Origin: an uncultured Cuneatibacter sp.
GTDB lineage: Bacteria > Bacillota > Clostridia > Lachnospirales > Lachnospiraceae
Assembly: GCA_934234215.1 (NCBI GenBank)
Contig: CAKQHB010000033.1
Location: 1 to 26,653 of the forward strand
Length of the DNA: 26,653 nucleotides
Direction of reading: 5' to 3'
Of the stretch, positions 24,683-26,653 are shown piece after piece. How positions within the stretch are numbered: the stretch's first letter is position 1; every line of letters starts with the position of its first letter. A program made the translations under genes and the position numbers. Below the pieces are notes generated by a model. That model was not told the origin of the DNA and did no database searches. It was given only the letters and a program-made list of their open reading frames with translations.

Positions 24683-25237
24683 TTAGACGGTCATGATCTC
24701 CTTTGTCTTTGCTTCAACAGACTTGTCGATCACTGCAATGTACTTATCGGTCAGTTTCTGAATCTGATCTTCTCCGTCAGCCTGCTGATCCTCGGTAATC
24801 TCGTTTGCTTTCTGAAGCTTCTTGATGGCATCGTTGGCATCACGGCGGATGTTACGGATCGCAATCTTTGCAGCCTCGCCCTTCTTCTTAACATCCTTTG
24901 CCAGATCCTTACGGCGCTCTTCAGTCAGCTCCGGGAAGATCAGGCGAACGACTTTACCATCGTTGTTCGGGGTGATACCGATATCGGACATCAGGATCGC
25001 CTTTTCGACCTCTTTGATCAGGCTCTTCTCCCAAGGCTGGATCTGCAGGATACGAGGTTCCGGAACGGAGATATTCGCAACCTGCTGCATGCCGCTGGGG
25101 ACACCATAATAATTAACTGTGAGCTTATCCAGAACATGGGGATTTGCGCGGCCGGCACGAATGGTGGAAAGTTCTGAATCCAGTGCTGCGCAGGACTTCT
25201 CCATCTTCTCTTCATATAACATGATTGTTTCTTCCAT
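24683..25237 (-). CDS. frr: Ribosome recycling factor
   Basis: Cytoplasmic factor that, with EF-G, splits post-termination ribosomes. The 184 residues are standard, with the two-part fold: a long helical domain (LDSELSTIRAGRANPHVLD at the start, RRKDLAKDVKKKGEAAKIAIRN later) and a beta domain (YYGVPSGMQQVANISVPEPR). The ATG at 25235-25237 has AGGAGG twelve bases upstream, a rather long spacing; an internal ATG five codons later would be farther away. It follows pyrH by 20 bases. Confidence 0.97.
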   Translation of the reverse strand: MEETIMLYEEKMEKSCAALDSELSTIRAGRANPHVLDKLTVNYYGVPSGMQQVANISVPEPRILQIQPWEKSLIKEVEKAILMSDIGITPNNDGKVVRLIFPELTEERRKDLAKDVKKKGEAAKIAIRNIRRDANDAIKKLQKANEITEDQQADGEDQIQKLTDKYIAVIDKSVEAKTKEIMTV

Positions 25238-25257
25238 AACTGTTTCTATCCTCCTGT

Positions 25258-25956
25258 TTAGACGGTCACGGTAGTGCCGTTAATATTTCCTTTTAAAGCT
25301 TCTGCGATGCTGCCCGGCTCGTTTAGACTGAAGACTGCCATCGGCATCTTGTTCTCCATGCACATGATGGACGCGGTCAGATCCACAACTGCCAGCTTCT
25401 TTGCAATGACTTCATCGATGGATACGGTATCGTACTTCTTCGCATCCGGGTTGACTCTCGGATCACTGTCATAAACGCCATCAATGGCCTTTGCCAGCAG
25501 GATCACATCTGCTTCCATCTCAATGGCACGCAGAGCAACGCCGGTGTCGGTGGAGAAATACGGATGTCCTGTACCGCCTGCAAAGAAAACAACCTTGCCT
25601 TCCTTCATAGCGGCAACTGCGCGATCCTTAGAAAATAAGGTCGTCATTGCACCAACTGCGAAGGGAGTCATAATCTCGGTCTCCATGCCGACAGAACGGA
25701 AAATCTCAGATACATAAATACAGTTCATAACGGTAGCTAACATACCGATCTGATCTGCCTTTGTGCGGTCAATGGCGTTGCTGGAACGTCCACGCCAGAA
25801 GTTGCCGCCGCCGATCACGATACCGGTCTCTACACCCTCATCTACTGCTGTCTTTACCTGTAATGCGACTCCCTGAACGGTCTCTTCATCAAATCCGGTC
25901 TTCTTTTCACCGGCAAGAGCTTCGCCGCTTAACTTTAATAAAACACGTCTGCTCAT
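25258..25956 (-). CDS. pyrH: Uridylate kinase (UMP kinase)
   Basis: Hexameric amino-acid-kinase-fold enzyme that phosphorylates UMP to UDP for pyrimidine nucleotide synthesis. 232 residues from the chosen start, which begins MSRRVLLKLSGEALAG. Other motifs are VIGGGNFWRGR (phosphate-binding) and FAGGTGHPYFSTDT (UMP-binding). I chose the ATG at 25954-25956 because GAGAGGAATC directly precedes it. A TTG ten codons upstream (25986) lacks a well-placed ribosome site. It is the first gene of the long operon and has its own promoter (26034-26062). In many Firmicutes rpsB and tsf lie directly upstream; here the neighbour is a divergent cold-shock gene instead. Confidence 0.97.
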   Translation of the reverse strand: MSRRVLLKLSGEALAGEKKTGFDEETVQGVALQVKTAVDEGVETGIVIGGGNFWRGRSSNAIDRTKADQIGMLATVMNCIYVSEIFRSVGMETEIMTPFAVGAMTTLFSKDRAVAAMKEGKVVFFAGGTGHPYFSTDTGVALRAIEMEADVILLAKAIDGVYDSDPRVNPDAKKYDTVSIDEVIAKKLAVVDLTASIMCMENKMPMAVFSLNEPGSIAEALKGNINGTTVTV

Positions 25957-25966
25957 GATTCCTCTC

Positions 25967-26003
25967 AATCCGCAAATCCGAGACAAATCCGGTAAAAAAT
26001 CCG
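25967..26003. repeat. Four AATCCG repeats in the pyrH leader
   Basis: AATCCG begins at 25967, 25975, 25986 and 25998 on the plus strand (CGGATT in the pyrH mRNA), irregularly spaced by 8, 11 and 12 bases, within the 70-base untranslated leader. It could be chance or a binding site for a regulator. Confidence 0.45.
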
Positions 26004-26033
26004 TCTCCTTTTGCTTCTGTTTTTCTACCCAGA

Positions 26034-26062
26034 ATCATACCACAATCTTTCCGTTTAGGCAA
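26034..26062 (-). promoter_or_regulatory. Promoter of the pyrH operon
   Basis: Minus strand: -35 TTGCCT (26057-26062), 17-base spacer, -10 TATGAT (26034-26039). Transcription start is near 26028, giving a leader of about 72 bases before pyrH. It is the only clear promoter I see for the eight-gene operon. Confidence 0.75.
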
Positions 26063-26146
26063 GCCGGGATTCCGGCAGACATGGATGGAAACGTCCAAAC
26101 GCCGGGAAAACGTACAAAGTTTTTACAATGTTTGCGGCAAAAATGT

Positions 26147-26175
26147 TTGACAGTTGGAAAGGCGTTTGCTATAAT
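26147..26175 (+). promoter_or_regulatory. Consensus promoter of the cold-shock gene
   Basis: -35 TTGACA (26147-26152), 17-base spacer, -10 TATAAT (26170-26175), both perfect. Transcription start is near 26182, leaving a leader of about 138 bases. With the pyrH promoter it accounts for most of the 363-base gap at 25957-26319. Confidence 0.92.
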
Positions 26176-26181
26176 ACAAAA

Positions 26182-26319
26182 TGTATTCGCTATAAATTTG
26201 TTCGTTTGGCCATTCGCAGTTGCACGCTTTCCTTGCTACATTGTGTTTGTGATTCAAAAGATCAACTTTATTAGGGAAACACAACACGCTTTGTGCAATT
26301 TTTTTAAGGAGGTACCAAC
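26182..26319 (+). promoter_or_regulatory. Long 5' leader of the cold-shock mRNA, possible RNA switch
   Basis: Long untranslated leaders that refold with temperature are known for cspA-type genes. Here TTGTGTTT (26241-26248) can pair with AAACACAA (26277-26284). The CACAA at 26280-26284 can instead pair with TTGTG (26291-26295), and TTGCAC (26220-26225) can pair with GTGCAA (26293-26298), next to the ribosome binding site. These pairings compete with each other. The sequence CACGCTTT occurs twice. The switch itself is inference. Confidence 0.5.
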
Positions 26320-26535
26320 ATGAACAACGGTACAGTAAAGTGGTTTAATTCTGAGAAGGGCTATGGCTTCATCACCGATGCTGCAACTGGCAAGGATGTA
26401 TTCGTACATTTCTCCGCTATCAACATCGATGGCTTCAAGACTCTGAACGAGGGTCAGGAAGTTACTTTTGATACTGAGGCAGATCCGAAGGATGCTTCCA
26501 AGCTGCGTGCAGTAAACGTAACTCCTATTCAGTAA
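26320..26535 (+). CDS. Cold-shock protein (CspA family)
   Basis: 71-residue single cold-shock domain, a cytoplasmic single-stranded nucleic acid binder acting as RNA chaperone. RNP1 is KGYGFI (13-18) and RNP2 is VFVHF (27-31). The flanking aromatic residues W8 and F9 are kept. AAGGAGG stands seven bases before the ATG, an ideal site, and the promoter is fully consensus, suggesting very high expression. Codon use looks biased to frequent codons. The family has several paralogues per genome, so I give no letter. Terminator-like hairpins follow. Confidence 0.97.
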   Translation: MNNGTVKWFNSEKGYGFITDAATGKDVFVHFSAINIDGFKTLNEGQEVTFDTEADPKDASKLRAVNVTPIQ

Positions 26536-26549
26536 TTACGAAACCAGCA

Positions 26550-26579
26550 AGGGGAGATTCTCGTAAGAGAACCTCCCCT
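26550..26579 (+). other. GC-rich hairpin after the cold-shock gene
   Basis: AGGGGAG (26550-26556) pairs with CTCCCCT (26573-26579), then a mismatch, then TTCTC with GAGAA around GTAA. No U-run follows. It may protect the mRNA 3' end ahead of the true terminator. Confidence 0.6.
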
Positions 26580-26594
26580 CAGGCTGTAGACAAA

Positions 26595-26616
26595 GCCCCG
26601 CTTTTGCGGGGTTTTG
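26595..26616 (+). terminator. Intrinsic terminator of the cold-shock gene
   Basis: CCCCGC (26596-26601), loop TTTT, GCGGGG (26606-26611), then TTTT. A short, strong GC stem with a brief U-run, about 60 bases beyond the stop codon. Confidence 0.85.
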
Positions 26617-26637
26617 CTATGTTTTCATCCGTTCTTC

Positions 26638-26646
26638 TGATATAAT
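26638..26646 (+). promoter_or_regulatory. Extended -10 of a promoter for an off-window gene
   Basis: TGATATAAT matches the extended -10 form (TG, one base, TATAAT). No good -35 is seen at the usual distance, as expected for this class. The gene it serves would begin beyond the right edge. Confidence 0.5.
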
Positions 26647-26653
26647 AGAAATA

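Noticed and set aside
1..26653. CRISPR array, prophage, insertion sequence or defence island
   Set aside because: No regular direct repeats, transposase, integrase or phage genes are seen on either strand; the only dispersed repeat is the two-copy element described.

Overview
The window is chromosomal, mostly housekeeping DNA from a Gram-positive member of the Clostridia, most likely the family Lachnospiraceae. The evidence is a PolC-type replicative polymerase, the gene string pyrH-frr-uppS-cdsA-dxr-rseP-ispG-polC, a HrcA/CIRCE heat-shock operator, consensus sigma-A promoters, strong purine-rich ribosome binding sites, and a small protein resembling the clostridial DUF5721 family. Genus-level assignment is not possible from what I can see. 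Layout, left to right: (1) 1-7936, all minus strand. A zinc-ribbon/coiled-coil protein (7374-7883) with a consensus promoter is followed by asd, galM and topB in one tight run, then alaS with its own promoter and a strong terminator at the left edge. (2) 7980-8162: a tRNA-Thr(CGU) gene on the minus strand with promoter and terminator. (3) 8290-9850: a plus-strand two-gene ABC importer (ATPase plus permease, SsuBC/TauBC/ThiXZ type) with no substrate-binding protein gene. (4) 9871-12228, minus strand: degV and an M18 aminopeptidase, each with a recognisable promoter. (5) 12329-14854, plus strand: a DUF5721-like protein and htpG, the latter with a perfect CIRCE operator, closed by a long bidirectional terminator. 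(6) 14992-25956, minus strand: the large operon pyrH, frr, uppS, cdsA, dxr, rseP, ispG, polC, which joins UMP phosphorylation, ribosome recycling, undecaprenyl and phospholipid precursor synthesis, the MEP isoprenoid pathway (dxr, ispG), a site-2 protease and DNA replication. (7) 25957-26653: a divergent promoter region, a cold-shock protein gene with a long 5' leader, its terminator, and the -10 region of an off-window promoter. The most unusual thing I found is a 76-bp repeat present twice (2-77 and 7980-8055). It has two potential hairpins. The larger one has a perfect 19-bp stem in both copies, and one base pair has changed on both sides (A-T to C-G), so pairing is kept. Both copies lie in the same orientation directly behind an intrinsic terminator, and their terminal A/T run is the terminator's U-tract. 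I see no gene in the window that would mobilise it. I found no phage, transposase, CRISPR or defence genes.
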